The notes: generated by a model from the letters alone, not told the origin. 64,000 nucleotides of DNA from Flavisphingomonas formosensis (GCF_009755815.1 NZ_WRPK01000012.1:159784-223783); one strand, 5' to 3'. Counted from the first letter of the stretch, positions 54,109 through 64,000 are shown. Translations and numbers: made by a program.

Positions 54109-55275
54109 TCAGCTCACTGCCGAAGCCAGCGGCCGGCGCCAGGTGAAGATCGAGGAAACGAGGAAATTCCATCCCGTCCCGACCAGCGCCCCGGCCGCAC
54201 CGGCCAGCCACCAGCGATGATCCGACCAGAAGACCACCGAACCGACGCCGACATTGGCGAATGCGCCCATCCCGCAAATGCCGTAGAAACTCAGCGCGCC
54301 GGTGAACAGGCGCCAGCCGCGCAACCGGCAGTCACGATAGGTGATGGCGTTGTTGAGCAGGAAGTTTGACCCGATCGCCACCGCCACCGCCACCGCCTGG
54401 GCGGCCGCGAAGCCGAGTGAAGGAAGCAGCAGCCGGAGCAAAGCGAGATTGACGATGAGCCCGATGCTGCCGACGATGCTGAACGAGATGAGGCGGACCG
54501 AGAGCAACCGCCGGAGCCCGGCAGCCACCAGCAGGCGAAGATACGAGACGGCGACGCCCGGGCTCAATTTGCTGCGGCCGGCGACGCGAGTGCGGAACAC
54601 ATAAGGGAATTCGGCGACACGCAGGCGGCGCGGCGCGGAGCTCAATATGTCCATGAGGATCTTGAAGCCCTGTCCCTTGAGACGCGGGGCGACGTCTACG
54701 ATCAGATCCTGGCGCATCACGAAGAAGCCGCTGAGCGGATCCTCGACGTCGCTGCCGATCGCAGCCTGCGCGAGCACGGTGGCAAAGCGACTCGTCTTCA
54801 GCCGCTTTTGCGACCAGGTGCCACACGAACCGCTGCTGTGGTAGCGCGAACCGATGGCGACATCGAGCTTGCCGCTGGATACGGCTGCAACCATCTCCGG
54901 CAGGATGCCTTCGTCGTGCTGCATGTCCGCATCGATCAGCGCGACGACGGGGGCAGTGGTAGAGAGCATGCCTTCGATCGCAGCCGAAGCGAGGCCACGG
55001 CGGCCGCAACGACGCAGCAGCCGGATGTCGCTGCGCTGGCGGGCCAGCTCGGCGATCACCTCGGGAGTTCCGTCGGTCGACCAGTCGTCGACGAAGATCA
55101 ACTCGGCATTGATGTTCGCCAATGCAGCATCGAGCGCGGCCACCAGCGGCACGATATTGTCGCGCTCGTTGAGGGTCGGAATGACGACCGCCAATTCTAT
55201 GTCGCTGGCTGGGAAGGAATCGAGCCGAACCTTGCGGTCATACGGGGTTACCAACAGACTCGCTGCGCTGCTCAT
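54109..55275 (-). CDS. GtrB-GtrA fusion: polyprenyl-phosphate glycosyltransferase plus GtrA flippase domain
   Basis: The 388-residue protein has an N-terminal GT2 domain (ELAVVIPTLNERDNI, FVDDWSTDGTPEV, ALIDADMQHDEGILPEM with the metal motif near residue 118) resembling dolichol-phosphate mannose synthase, and a C-terminal four-helix GtrA domain (FSIVGSIGLIVNLALL, FLLNNAITYRD, FTWRR). In phage-type Gtr systems GtrB makes undecaprenyl-phosphate-glucose and GtrA flips it; here both are one chain. GAGGG precedes the ATG at 55275. The GT39 protein downstream would be the third, acceptor-specific component. Confidence 0.88.
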   Translation of the reverse strand: MSSAASLLVTPYDRKVRLDSFPASDIELAVVIPTLNERDNIVPLVAALDAALANINAELIFVDDWSTDGTPEVIAELARQRSDIRLLRRCGRRGLASAAIEGMLSTTAPVVALIDADMQHDEGILPEMVAAVSSGKLDVAIGSRYHSSGSCGTWSQKRLKTSRFATVLAQAAIGSDVEDPLSGFFVMRQDLIVDVAPRLKGQGFKILMDILSSAPRRLRVAEFPYVFRTRVAGRSKLSPGVAVSYLRLLVAAGLRRLLSVRLISFSIVGSIGLIVNLALLRLLLPSLGFAAAQAVAVAVAIGSNFLLNNAITYRDCRLRGWRLFTGALSFYGICGMGAFANVGVGSVVFWSDHRWWLAGAAGALVGTGWNFLVSSIFTWRRPLASAVS

Positions 55276-55582
55276 CAAATACCCTCGGATTGCGGCTCGA
55301 ATAGGCTGCCGCTGAAGCGACCTTTCAATGGGAATGTTGCAAGCATATGTCGATAGATATCCCCTTTGACACCGGGCATATCGGCGCTGCAAGGCGAATG
55401 CAACGCGCCGAAATGCCGTGGGATCAATGCCATATCGGCTTTAGAAGCATTTCGCCGCAGCCCGACAGCGGCTGGTCGCTCGCACCAGATTATTGCGTCG
55501 ATGGACCGTGCAACGAAAACGTCACGTCGAATGCGCGCGCTGCGCCTCTGCGGCGCAACGTCCAAAATTGGCGACACGTGGC
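55276..55582. other. Intergenic region between mutL and the GT2-GtrA gene
   Basis: This 307-bp stretch separates two minus-strand genes. It must hold the promoter of the glycosylation operon, but no strong -35/-10 pair, hairpin or coding frame is convincing. Composition is GC-typical of the chromosome. Confidence 0.5.
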
Positions 55583-57376
55583 TCACTTCCTTCCGAAGAG
55601 CTTCTCGATATCAGCGCTCGCCAGCTTCACCCAGGTCGGGCGGCCATGATTGCATTGACCGGAATGGGGCGTCACTTCCATCTCCCGAAGCAGAGCGTTC
55701 ATCTCTGAGACGGAGAGGATGCGCCCGGCCCTTACCGACCCGTGGCACGCCATCGTCGCGGCGACATGATCAAGCCGCTCGCGCAGCGACAACGCAGCAT
55801 CGTGCGCCGCCAGATCGTCGGCCAGATCGACCACCAACGCCTTGACGTCGTCGGCACCGAGCAACGCGGGCGTGGCGCGCACCAGCACGGCGTGCGGCCC
55901 GAAACGCTCCAGCTCAAGCCCCATCTCCGCCAATTCGGGAATGCGCGCCTCCAGCCGATCGCATGCCGGCTCGTCCAGTTCGACCACCTCGGGCAGCAGT
56001 AGTGCCTGGCGAGCGACGCCGCCATCCGCCAAGGCGCGCCGCATCCGTTCCAGCACCAGCCGCTCATGGGCGGCATGCTGATCGACCAGAATCAACCCGT
56101 CCTCGGTTTCGGCGACGATATAGGTCGCCGCCACCTGCCCGCGCGCGACGCCGAGCGGATGGCGAACCGCCTCGGGGATCGGAGCGGTTGCCGGTTCGGC
56201 GCGCGCGGCCGGCGCGCTGTCGAAGGAAAGGTGCTGATCGCGAAACAGATCGCCTTTCGGCCGCGCCGGCGCCCAGTTCGAACCGGACGGCGCAGAGGCG
56301 CGAAAGGCGGGACCGCCGACGGCCGCAGGCGCTGCCGGCCGTTCGGCTTGCCAGTTGCCCAGCGCGGCGACGGACGGACGCTGAGCGCTGCGATGCCCGG
56401 CTTCATCGAGCGCGGCGCGCAATCCGCCAACGATCAGCCCGCGTACCAGCCCCGAATCCCGGAAACGTACCTCGCTTTTGGCCGGGTGCACGTTGACGTC
56501 CACCTCCGTGCCGGGAAGATCGATGAACAGCGCAACCACAGGGTGGCGATCGCGCGCCAGCAGATCCTGATAGGCACCCCGCACCGCTCCCACCAGCAAG
56601 CGATCGCGCACCGGGCGACCGTTGACGAACAGGAACTGATGGTCGGCTATGCCGCGGTTGAAGGTGGGCAGGCCGGCGACGCCACCGAGCCGGACGCCGC
56701 CGCGCTGATAGTCGATCCCGACGCTATTCTCCGCCAGCGCACGGTCGGTGAGCGCAGCGACCCGTTCCGCCCTGCTTTCGCCCGGCGCGACGGCGAGCGC
56801 CCGGCGCCCGTCATGCTCGACGGTGAAGCCGATGTCCGGCCTCGCCATGGCGAGCCGCTTCACCATGTCCAGACAGGCGGCATATTCCGACCGCTCCGAG
56901 CGCAGGAACTTGCGACGGGCAGGAACCTTGTCGAACAGACCTTCCACCCGGATCCGCGTGCCAGGCGGAAGCGCGGCCGGTCCTTCGCCCTCCAGTCGAC
57001 CATTGTCGATCGTACGCGACCAGCCGTCGGCGCCTCGTATCCGGCTTTCCATGGTGAGTCGCGCCACGCTGGCTATGGACGGCAGCGCCTCGCCGCGAAA
57101 TCCGAGCGTCTCGACCAGTTCGATGGCATCGTCCGGCAGCTTCGAGGTCGCATGCCGTTCCAGCGACAGGGCCATGTCGGCCGGGGTCATGCCGCACCCG
57201 TCGTCGATCACCTCGATGCGCGAGATGCCCCCGTCCCCCAGCGCGATCGCGATGCGCGTGGCCCCTGCATCGATGGCGTTCTCGACCAGCTCCTTCAGCG
57301 CGCTGGCCGGCCTTTCCACCACTTCGCCGGCCGCGATACGATTGACCAGATGTTCGGGCAGACGGCGTATTGACAT
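55583..57376 (-). CDS. mutL: DNA mismatch repair protein MutL
   Basis: The 597-residue protein couples mismatch recognition by MutS to strand removal. The N-terminal GHKL ATPase is complete: ELVENAIDAGATRIAI, DDGCGMTP and TLGFRGEALPSI. The C-terminal dimerisation domain contains DQHAAHERLVLE near residue 432, the conserved endonuclease metal motif seen in MutL from bacteria lacking MutH. The ATG at 57376 (MSIRRLPEHLVNRIAAGEVV) is the expected start; a longer frame from 57475 overlaps the mreB promoter. Confidence 0.96.
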   Translation of the reverse strand: MSIRRLPEHLVNRIAAGEVVERPASALKELVENAIDAGATRIAIALGDGGISRIEVIDDGCGMTPADMALSLERHATSKLPDDAIELVETLGFRGEALPSIASVARLTMESRIRGADGWSRTIDNGRLEGEGPAALPPGTRIRVEGLFDKVPARRKFLRSERSEYAACLDMVKRLAMARPDIGFTVEHDGRRALAVAPGESRAERVAALTDRALAENSVGIDYQRGGVRLGGVAGLPTFNRGIADHQFLFVNGRPVRDRLLVGAVRGAYQDLLARDRHPVVALFIDLPGTEVDVNVHPAKSEVRFRDSGLVRGLIVGGLRAALDEAGHRSAQRPSVAALGNWQAERPAAPAAVGGPAFRASAPSGSNWAPARPKGDLFRDQHLSFDSAPAARAEPATAPIPEAVRHPLGVARGQVAATYIVAETEDGLILVDQHAAHERLVLERMRRALADGGVARQALLLPEVVELDEPACDRLEARIPELAEMGLELERFGPHAVLVRATPALLGADDVKALVVDLADDLAAHDAALSLRERLDHVAATMACHGSVRAGRILSVSEMNALLREMEVTPHSGQCNHGRPTWVKLASADIEKLFGRK

Positions 57377-57445
57377 GGGGCAAGCTCTAGCCCAAGCGGC
57401 GGCATCCTGCGACCCAGCAAAATCCGTTAAGGATTCTATCACTGA

Positions 57446-58528
<1,083 letters not shown>

Positions 58529-58547
58529 GAGGCGCGGCCAGCCGGCG

Positions 58548-59435
58548 ATGGCGCCGCCTTCCCATCGGCGTCTCGGATTTTCCCGGCGCGCCCAATATGG
58601 CCTTTTCCTCGGCTATGTGATCGCCGTGGCCGGTGTGCTCTGCGGGATCGCGCTGATCATCATGGCGCGGTTCGATCCCAAGGGCTTCACCATCCTGCGC
58701 GGCGCGGTGCTGGAGATTACCGCGCCCGTGGCCGACGCCGGCCGTGCGGGGGTCCGTTCGGTGCGGTCGGCCAATGACGCGGTCTACGCCTATTTCCGCG
58801 CCGGCTCGCAGAATGCGGCGCTGACCGCGGAACTCAAGACGGCGCGCGCCAAGCTGATCCAGGCGCGCGCGATCGCGCGCGAGAACGCCCGGCTCAAGCA
58901 ATTGCTGCGCATCGCCGACGCGCCGCCCGCGCCGATCGCCGTCACGCGCATCATCGGATCGACCGGCAGCAACAGCCAGCGGCTCGCGACGCTTGCCGCC
59001 GGCTCCGCCTCGGGGGTCCATTCAGGCCAGCCGGTGCGCGGGGCCGAAGGACTGATCGGCCGCGTCACCGGCGTCGGCCTCAACTTCTCCTACGTCCTGT
59101 TGATCACCGACAGCAGCAGCACGACTCCGATCGTCCTTGCGCGGTCCGGTATCGCCGCGCTGGCGACCGGCACCGGCGACGGGGCACTGGAGCTCAAGAC
59201 GCTGATCGCCGGCGCCACGCCTTTCCGCCGCGGCGATCTGATCGTCACGTCCGGCGCGGGCGGCATCTATCCGCCGAACATCCCCGTCGGTGTCGTCATA
59301 TCAACCGGACGCGACACTGCGATCGCCCGGCCGCTGGCCGATCCATCGCGCCTCGATTTTGCGATGGTGCAGCCGATCTGGCACGTGCCTGCCGTCAAGC
59401 TCTCCAAGCCCGTTCCCCAGCCGCGAACCCCATGA
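58548..59435 (+). CDS. mreC: Rod-shape-determining protein MreC
   Basis: The 295-residue protein has one N-terminal membrane helix (residues 20-42), a coiled coil (AALTAELKTARAKLIQARAI) and a periplasmic beta-barrel domain with SGQPVRGAEGLIGRVTGVG and VTSGAGGIYPPNIPVGVV, typical of MreC. It scaffolds the elongasome by binding PBP2 and MreD. The stop overlaps the mreD start as ATGA. Confidence 0.95.
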   Translation: MAPPSHRRLGFSRRAQYGLFLGYVIAVAGVLCGIALIIMARFDPKGFTILRGAVLEITAPVADAGRAGVRSVRSANDAVYAYFRAGSQNAALTAELKTARAKLIQARAIARENARLKQLLRIADAPPAPIAVTRIIGSTGSNSQRLATLAAGSASGVHSGQPVRGAEGLIGRVTGVGLNFSYVLLITDSSSTTPIVLARSGIAALATGTGDGALELKTLIAGATPFRRGDLIVTSGAGGIYPPNIPVGVVISTGRDTAIARPLADPSRLDFAMVQPIWHVPAVKLSKPVPQPRTP

Positions 59436-59947
59436 ACGCGATCCGCACGCCCGACGAGGCGATCGTCGCCCTTCCTGCCCGTGCCTGGATCGTGCCGGTC
59501 GCCTCGACCGTCGCGGGCTCGGCGGTCACGGCACTGCTGCCCTATGTGGCGCTGTCGCCCTCGCTGCCGCCCTTCGGCCTGCTCATGCTGCTCGGCTGGC
59601 GGCTACTGCGGCCGGAGCTGTGGCGCGTCTGGGTGGCGTTGCCGCTCGGCCTCGCCGACGATCTGCTCACCGGACGGCCGCCCGGCAGCGCGATGACATT
59701 GTGGACCTTGCTGTTTCTGATGCTGGACATGGTGGACAGCCGCTTCCTGTGGCGCGATCATTGGCAGGATTGGCTCCTCGCCGCCGTCTCGATCGCATTC
59801 GCCATTGCCGGCGGGTGGGCGATCGCCGCATTTCAGGGCGGCGGGGGCACAATATGGGTCGTGATGCCGCAGATCGTGATGACCATCTTCTGTTTCCCGC
59901 TGGCCGAGCGGCTGTGCGCGGCGCTCGATCGCTGGCGGCTGCGCTAG
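59432..59947 (+). CDS. mreD: Rod-shape-determining protein MreD
   Basis: The 171-residue membrane protein has five or six hydrophobic helices and the MreD feature PLGLADDLLTGRPPGS in its middle. It partners MreC in the elongasome. It is coupled to mreC by ATGA overlap and is followed after four bases by mrdA. Confidence 0.9.
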   Translation: MNAIRTPDEAIVALPARAWIVPVASTVAGSAVTALLPYVALSPSLPPFGLLMLLGWRLLRPELWRVWVALPLGLADDLLTGRPPGSAMTLWTLLFLMLDMVDSRFLWRDHWQDWLLAAVSIAFAIAGGWAIAAFQGGGGTIWVVMPQIVMTIFCFPLAERLCAALDRWRLR

Positions 59948-59951
59948 GACG

Positions 59952-62000
59952 ATGAAACGCAGCGGCCGCATCATCACCGACAGCGCCCAGGCCTACAGCT
60001 TCTCGCGCCGGGCGATGCTGCTCGGCGGCATCCAGGCCGGCGTCGCGACGCTACTGGGCGCGCGCATGGCCTGGCTCTCCGTCGCGGAAAACGCCAAATA
60101 CCGCACGCTCGCCGAGAGCAACCGGGTGCAGCTCGTCCTCATCCCGCCGCGCCGCGGCTGGATCATCGATCGCTACGGCAAGCCGATCGCGATCAATCGC
60201 ACCGATTTCCGCGTCGACCTGATCCCGGATCAGCTCCACGACGCGGATCGAGTGATCGCTGCGCTCAAGTCCATCCTCGCTTTGCCCGATGACGAGATCG
60301 ACCGGATCCGCGAGGATCTCGCCAAGGCGGCCGGCTACCAGCCCGTGCAGGTCGCCGACGACCTCGATTATGAGCATTACGCCGCCATCTCGGTGCGGCT
60401 GCCCGAACTGCCGGGCGTGGCGCCGGCACAGGGCTATTCGCGCTATTATCCCACGGGCGCCTCGGTTGGCCATCTCGTCGGTTATGTCGGCGCGCCGTCC
60501 GCCAAGGATTATGAGCGCACGCGCGATCCGGTGCTGATCACGCCCGGCTACAAGGTCGGCAAGGAAGGCCTCGAAAAGACGATGGAGGACCGGCTGAAGG
60601 GCCAGCCGGGCGCAAAGCGGACGGAAGTGACCGCACGCGGCAAGCTGGTACGCGAGCTCACCACCCGGCCCGAGGTGGTCGGCAAGACGCTGCGCCTCAC
60701 CGTCGACGCCGGCTTGCAGGATTATGCCGCGCGCCGGCTCGGCACCGATTCCGGCTCGGCAATCGTGCTCGACTGCCTGACCGGCGACATCCTCGCTATG
60801 GCATCGATGCCCGCCTATGATCCCAACAGCTTCTCCGATGGCATCAGCCACATGGAGTGGGAGATGCTGTCGACCAACGATCATCACCCGCTGATCAACA
60901 AGACGCTGCAGGGCCTCTATCCGCCCGGCTCGACGGTGAAACCGATGAACGCGCTGGCGCTGCTCAGCGCCGGCGTCACGCCCGAGGATACCGTCCAGTG
61001 CTCCGGATCCTATCGCGTCGGCAACGGCATATTCCACTGCTGGAGCCGGCGCGGCCATGGCTCCGTCAACATGCGCAAGGCGATCTACCAGAGCTGCGAC
61101 ATCTATTTCTATCATATGAGCCGCCAGGTCGGCATCGCGCCGATCGCCAACATGATGCGCGAACTCGGCCTCGGTGCCGAATATCCATTGCCGGTCGCGT
61201 CGCAGCGTTACGGCACCGTGCCGGATGCCGAGTGGAAGAAGCGCAAATATAAGACGGACTGGTCGATCTACGACACGATCAACGCCAGCATCGGCCAGGG
61301 CTATGTGCTGGCGAACCCGCTGCAGCTGGCCGTCATGGCCGCGCGGATCGCATCAGGACGCAAGGTCGTGCCGCGCCTGCTGCTCGATCATCCCCATGAA
61401 GAGGCGCCGCTGCTCGGCATACCGCAGGACCATCTGCTGACCGTCCACGGCGCGATGAGCGACGTGGTGAACAGCGGCCTCGGCACCGGCGGCCGTGCCA
61501 AGATGAACGTGCCGGGAGTGCTCTTGGCCGGCAAGACCGGTACTGCCCAGGTCCGCCGGATCACCATGGCGGAGCGTAAGCGCGGCGTGCTCGGCGATGC
61601 CGCCCTCCCCTTCCGCCTGCGCGATCATTCGCTGTTCGTCTGCTTCGCGCCCGTCGACAATCCGCGCTATGCCTGCTCCGTCGTGCTGGAGCATAGTGGC
61701 CACATCAGCATCGGCGCGCCGATCGCCAAGGACATCCTCACCTATCTCTACGACAAGGATCAGGCGCTGAAATCGCTCGCCAAGCTGGAAGAAGGCTGGG
61801 GCGGCGATGTCAATGCGCGCATGACAAGGCAATATGCGGAGTGGAAAGCCGCCAAGGCCGCGCCTGCCGCGCCAACCGCAACCGCAACCGCGGCGGCCGC
61901 CCCCGCTGCCCCTCCACCGGCAGCGGCGGCGCCCGCCGCGGCCAAGCCCGCCGCTCCTGCGCCCGCACAGCCAGCCCCCGCGCCGGAAGTGGACGACTGA
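59952..62000 (+). CDS. mrdA: Penicillin-binding protein 2 (elongation transpeptidase)
   Basis: The 682-residue transpeptidase cross-links peptidoglycan for elongation. A membrane helix near residue 20-40 is followed by the pedestal (IPPRRGWIIDRYGKPIAINR) and catalytic domain with active Ser in PPGSTVKP (SxxK, near 327), the SCD form of the SxN motif (YQSCDIYFYHM) and KTGTAQV near 526. The last 45 residues are an unusual tail of Ala and Pro with hardly any other residue (for example AAPAAPPPAAAAPAAAKPAA), longer than in other PBP2 proteins. Its TGA overlaps the rodA ATG. Confidence 0.95.
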   Translation: MKRSGRIITDSAQAYSFSRRAMLLGGIQAGVATLLGARMAWLSVAENAKYRTLAESNRVQLVLIPPRRGWIIDRYGKPIAINRTDFRVDLIPDQLHDADRVIAALKSILALPDDEIDRIREDLAKAAGYQPVQVADDLDYEHYAAISVRLPELPGVAPAQGYSRYYPTGASVGHLVGYVGAPSAKDYERTRDPVLITPGYKVGKEGLEKTMEDRLKGQPGAKRTEVTARGKLVRELTTRPEVVGKTLRLTVDAGLQDYAARRLGTDSGSAIVLDCLTGDILAMASMPAYDPNSFSDGISHMEWEMLSTNDHHPLINKTLQGLYPPGSTVKPMNALALLSAGVTPEDTVQCSGSYRVGNGIFHCWSRRGHGSVNMRKAIYQSCDIYFYHMSRQVGIAPIANMMRELGLGAEYPLPVASQRYGTVPDAEWKKRKYKTDWSIYDTINASIGQGYVLANPLQLAVMAARIASGRKVVPRLLLDHPHEEAPLLGIPQDHLLTVHGAMSDVVNSGLGTGGRAKMNVPGVLLAGKTGTAQVRRITMAERKRGVLGDAALPFRLRDHSLFVCFAPVDNPRYACSVVLEHSGHISIGAPIAKDILTYLYDKDQALKSLAKLEEGWGGDVNARMTRQYAEWKAAKAAPAAPTATATAAAAPAAPPPAAAAPAAAKPAAPAPAQPAPAPEVDD

Positions 62001-63106
62001 TGCAGCGTTCGATTGTCCCTGCGCCGCTCGCACGCCTGCCGTGGCGGATGCTCTTCACGGTGATAGCGATCGGCAGCTTCGGCCTGGTCGTGCTCTATTC
62101 GGCGGCCGGAGGCAGCATTCGGCCCTGGGCATTCTCGCAGGGCAGCCGGTTCATATTGTTCATCGGCATGGCGATCGCGATGTCGCGGGTGCGCGAGGCG
62201 CAGTGGAAGGCGATCGCCTTTCCGGCCTATACTATATTGCTGCTGATGCTGCTCGGCGTCGAGCTGCTCGGCAAGATCAGCGGGGGCAGCCAGCGATGGC
62301 TGGATCTCGGCATCATCCGCCTGCAGCCTTCCGAGATGATGAAGCTGGCGATCATCCTCGCCCTTGCCCGCTTCTACGACATATTGCCGGCTGGCGAGAT
62401 ACGGCGCTGGAATGCGATCTGGCCGGCTGCGCTGCTGATCGGCCTGCCCGCGATGCTGATCCTGGTCCAGCCGGATCTCGGCACCGCGCTGATGGTGGTG
62501 GCAGGCGGCCTGACCATCACCTTTCTGGCCGGCCTGCCGCTGCGCCTCTATGTCGGCGGGCTGGTCGCCCTGGTGCCCCTCGCCTGGGCCGCCTTCCACA
62601 CGATGCACGACTATCAGCGCAAGCGCGTGCTGATCTTCCTCGATCCGGAAAGCGACCCGCTCGGCGCCGGCTACCATATCAGCCAGTCCAAGATCGCGAT
62701 CGGATCGGGCGGCGTGTTCGGCAAGGGCTTCCTGCAGGGTACGCAGAGCCATCTGGACTATCTGCCGGAAGGCCATACCGACTTCGTCTTCGCAACGATG
62801 GCCGAGGAATGGGGGCTGATCGGCGGCGTCGGACTGATCTTCGCCTTCCTGATGGTGATCCGCTGGGGAATGAACGTCGCCCACGAATCGCGCAGCCGCT
62901 TCGCCCGCCTGACCGCCGCCGGACTCTCGACGACGATCTTCTTCTATGTGGCGATCAACCTGATGATGGTGATGGGCCTGGCGCCGGTCGTCGGCATACC
63001 CCTGCCCCTGGTTTCTTTCGGCGGATCGGCGATGATGACCGTGCTGATGTGCCTGGGAATCCTCATGTCGATCGACCGCGACAATCAGGAAAAAAATAAT
63101 CGTTGA
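62000..63106 (+). CDS. rodA: Peptidoglycan glycosyltransferase RodA (SEDS)
   Basis: The 368-residue SEDS protein polymerises glycan strands with PBP2 as its partner. It has ten membrane helices and the SEDS signatures SGGSQRWLDLGIIRLQPSE, VQPDLGTALMVVAGG, QSHLDYLPEGHTDFVFA and the C-terminal GIPLPLVSFGGSAMMT. The start ATG shares one base with the mrdA stop (TGATG). It ends the shape-determination operon. Confidence 0.96.
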   Translation: MQRSIVPAPLARLPWRMLFTVIAIGSFGLVVLYSAAGGSIRPWAFSQGSRFILFIGMAIAMSRVREAQWKAIAFPAYTILLLMLLGVELLGKISGGSQRWLDLGIIRLQPSEMMKLAIILALARFYDILPAGEIRRWNAIWPAALLIGLPAMLILVQPDLGTALMVVAGGLTITFLAGLPLRLYVGGLVALVPLAWAAFHTMHDYQRKRVLIFLDPESDPLGAGYHISQSKIAIGSGGVFGKGFLQGTQSHLDYLPEGHTDFVFATMAEEWGLIGGVGLIFAFLMVIRWGMNVAHESRSRFARLTAAGLSTTIFFYVAINLMMVMGLAPVVGIPLPLVSFGGSAMMTVLMCLGILMSIDRDNQEKNNR

Positions 63107-63157
63107 AGAAGCTGTTTACAGCCCCGGAACCCCATGCTAACCGGCGCGCCTCGCAAG

Positions 63158-63172
63158 GGAAGCCCGGCTTCC
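63158..63172 (+). terminator. Short hairpin downstream of rodA
   Basis: GGAAGCCCGGCTTCC forms a seven-base-arm palindrome about 50 bp after the rodA stop and just before tRNA-Lys, followed by TCT only. It may end the mre-rodA message, but the weak T-tract makes this uncertain. Confidence 0.45.
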
Positions 63173-63182
63173 TCTGCAGTGT

Positions 63183-63258
<76 letters not shown>

Positions 63259-63272
63259 ATCTTTTCAGTGGG

Positions 63273-63786
63273 TTACGATTCATTTTTCACAAGATGGAGC
63301 CGCGGACGGCTCTGACTGTGACCATTTTTGTGACCTGAGCTTTCCAGCTTTTCCGGGCCTTTGCGGGAATCCGCGTTTGTGACCGGAAAAATCAGCTGGT
63401 CGGCATAGGGCTGGAGATGTTTCGCCGACATGTGCGCGTAACGGCGCACCATCGTCTCCGATTTCCACCCCCCCCCCCCAGCTCCTGAAGCACCCAGGTG
63501 GGCACGTCACTCTGCCGGAGCCAGCTCGCCCAGGTGTGCCGCAGATCGTGCCAGCGAAATCGGTGATCCCGCAGGCCTTCAAAGCGGCGCGCCAGGCCCG
63601 TATGTTCGCCGTGCGGAGCGGCGTGCCCCGATAGGTGAACACATGGGTGTCATGCTTGCCCCGTTGCCGTTCCAGCACGCCGAGAGCGAGATCGTTGAGC
63701 GGAACGCGGAGGGCGTCGCCATTCTTCGTATCGCCATGCTCGATCGTCGCCATGCGGCCAAGCGCATCGATCGCAGCCATATCACC
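63273..63786 (-). pseudogene. Tyrosine integrase remnant, 5'-truncated and frameshifted
   Basis: Minus-strand frames together encode the C-terminal half of a phage-type integrase. RMATIEHGDTKNGDALRVPL leads to [15 protein letters not shown]; a one-base deletion near 63560 then shifts the frame to [15 protein letters not shown], which contains the catalytic His and Arg. The nucleophile Tyr is in [10 protein letters not shown]. The frame ends at TAA 63273-63275, 15 bp from the tRNA. A run of 12 G on the coding strand (63469-63480) keeps frame through ELGGGGWKS. The N-terminal half is absent. Confidence 0.85.
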
Positions 63787-63897
63787 ACCGCCAAGGCCTA
63801 CCGGCTAAGCTTCGACACAATCACCGGCGGTCCTAAATGGGCGCAAACGCCGCTTCCCGGCGGCGCGCTGTCGATCCATCGCTAGAGCATTTTGTGA
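63787..63897. other. Junction between integrase remnant and transposase end
   Basis: This short stretch joins the broken 5' edge of the integrase and the transposase C-terminus. CTAGAGCATTTTGTGATCATACGGGATC near 63882-63910 overlaps the transposase end. No gene is supported, although an open frame on the plus strand ends ALSIHR at 63885. Confidence 0.4.
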
Positions 63898-64000
63898 TCA
63901 TACGGGATCATATCCGGCATGGCGGATATAATTCTGACATTCGTGGGCGGGGAAGAGGTCGAGGAGTTGTCCGGTTCGATCCCATAAGGCGTCGCGAGAA
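63898..64000 (-). mobile_element. C-terminus of an IS630-type transposase (runs off window)
   Basis: The minus-strand frame ending at TGA 63898-63900 reads RDALWDRTGQLLDLFPAHEC then QNYIRHAGYDPV, which resembles the conserved C-terminal end of IS630-family transposases. Only about 33 codons lie in the window. The remainder and the terminal repeats are beyond position 64000. Confidence 0.65.

Noticed and set aside
63643..63885. Plus-strand frame of 80 codons over the integrase remnant
   Set aside because: Most of it is antisense to integrase homology; only the last 30 codons are outside and carry no recognisable feature.

Overview
The window is a GC-rich chromosomal segment of an alphaproteobacterium, most probably a member of the Sphingomonadaceae (Sphingomonas or Rhizorhabdus-like). 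The evidence is gene content: a PhoK/PafA-type alkaline phosphatase, an ArsR-methyltransferase fusion next to metF and a metH split into two genes, groESL behind a CIRCE element, mdh-sucD-sucA-sucB-lpd and sdh genes close together, and an mreBCD-mrdA-rodA shape cluster. The taxonomic call is an inference from gene families, not from a database search.

Layout. (1) 1-7624: the 3' part of a PhoK-like phosphatase, then a three-gene polysaccharide unit (KpsE/BexC-like inner-membrane protein, Wza/KpsD-like outer-membrane lipoprotein, OpgH-type glucosyltransferase) and a convergent secreted beta-helix protein. (2) 7794-13487: a minus-strand methionine/SAM-cycle operon (arsR-methyltransferase, metF, metH1, metH2) with a near-perfect palindromic operator at 13498-13519. 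(3) 13601-20739: mlaA, two tiny lipoproteins, groESL, sppA, a TRIC-family channel and a lipoprotein. (4) 20740-22960: an AT-richer, accessory-looking patch with a decayed toxin-like gene carrying an HEKQH motif and an apparently intact downstream lipoprotein. (5) 22989-33174: TCA-cycle genes lpd, sucB, sucA, sucD, mdh, then zapE, a thioesterase and sdhB. (6) 33248-37319: a flippase, a CDP-alcohol phosphotransferase with an extra N-terminal domain, a HIT protein and a nucleotidyltransferase, lying between sdhB and sdhCDA. (7) 37480-49769: sdhCDA, a soluble chemoreceptor, prmA, phhA, a hybrid histidine kinase, ligA and a MarR-MFS pair. (8) 49867-63106: GH130 protein, Nudix hydrolase, Tat-exported L,D-transpeptidase-like protein, a Gtr-like glycosylation pair, mutL, then mreBCD-mrdA-rodA. 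(9) 63183-64000: tRNA-Lys(CTT) followed by an integrase remnant and the C-terminus of an IS630-type transposase.

Most of the window is core metabolism and cell-envelope biology. The strongest unusual signals are the decayed metallopeptidase/toxin-like locus with its translationally coupled lipoprotein (21048-22921), the surface-polymer module that separates sdhB from sdhCDA, the PCP-OPX-OpgH unit without ABC-transporter genes, and a two-copy structured repeat that supplies the stop codon of one gene in each of two convergent pairs (42725-42830 and 49770-49871). Regulatory sites readable directly are a CIRCE element, an ArsR-type operator and an 18-bp perfect palindrome on the MarR promoter.
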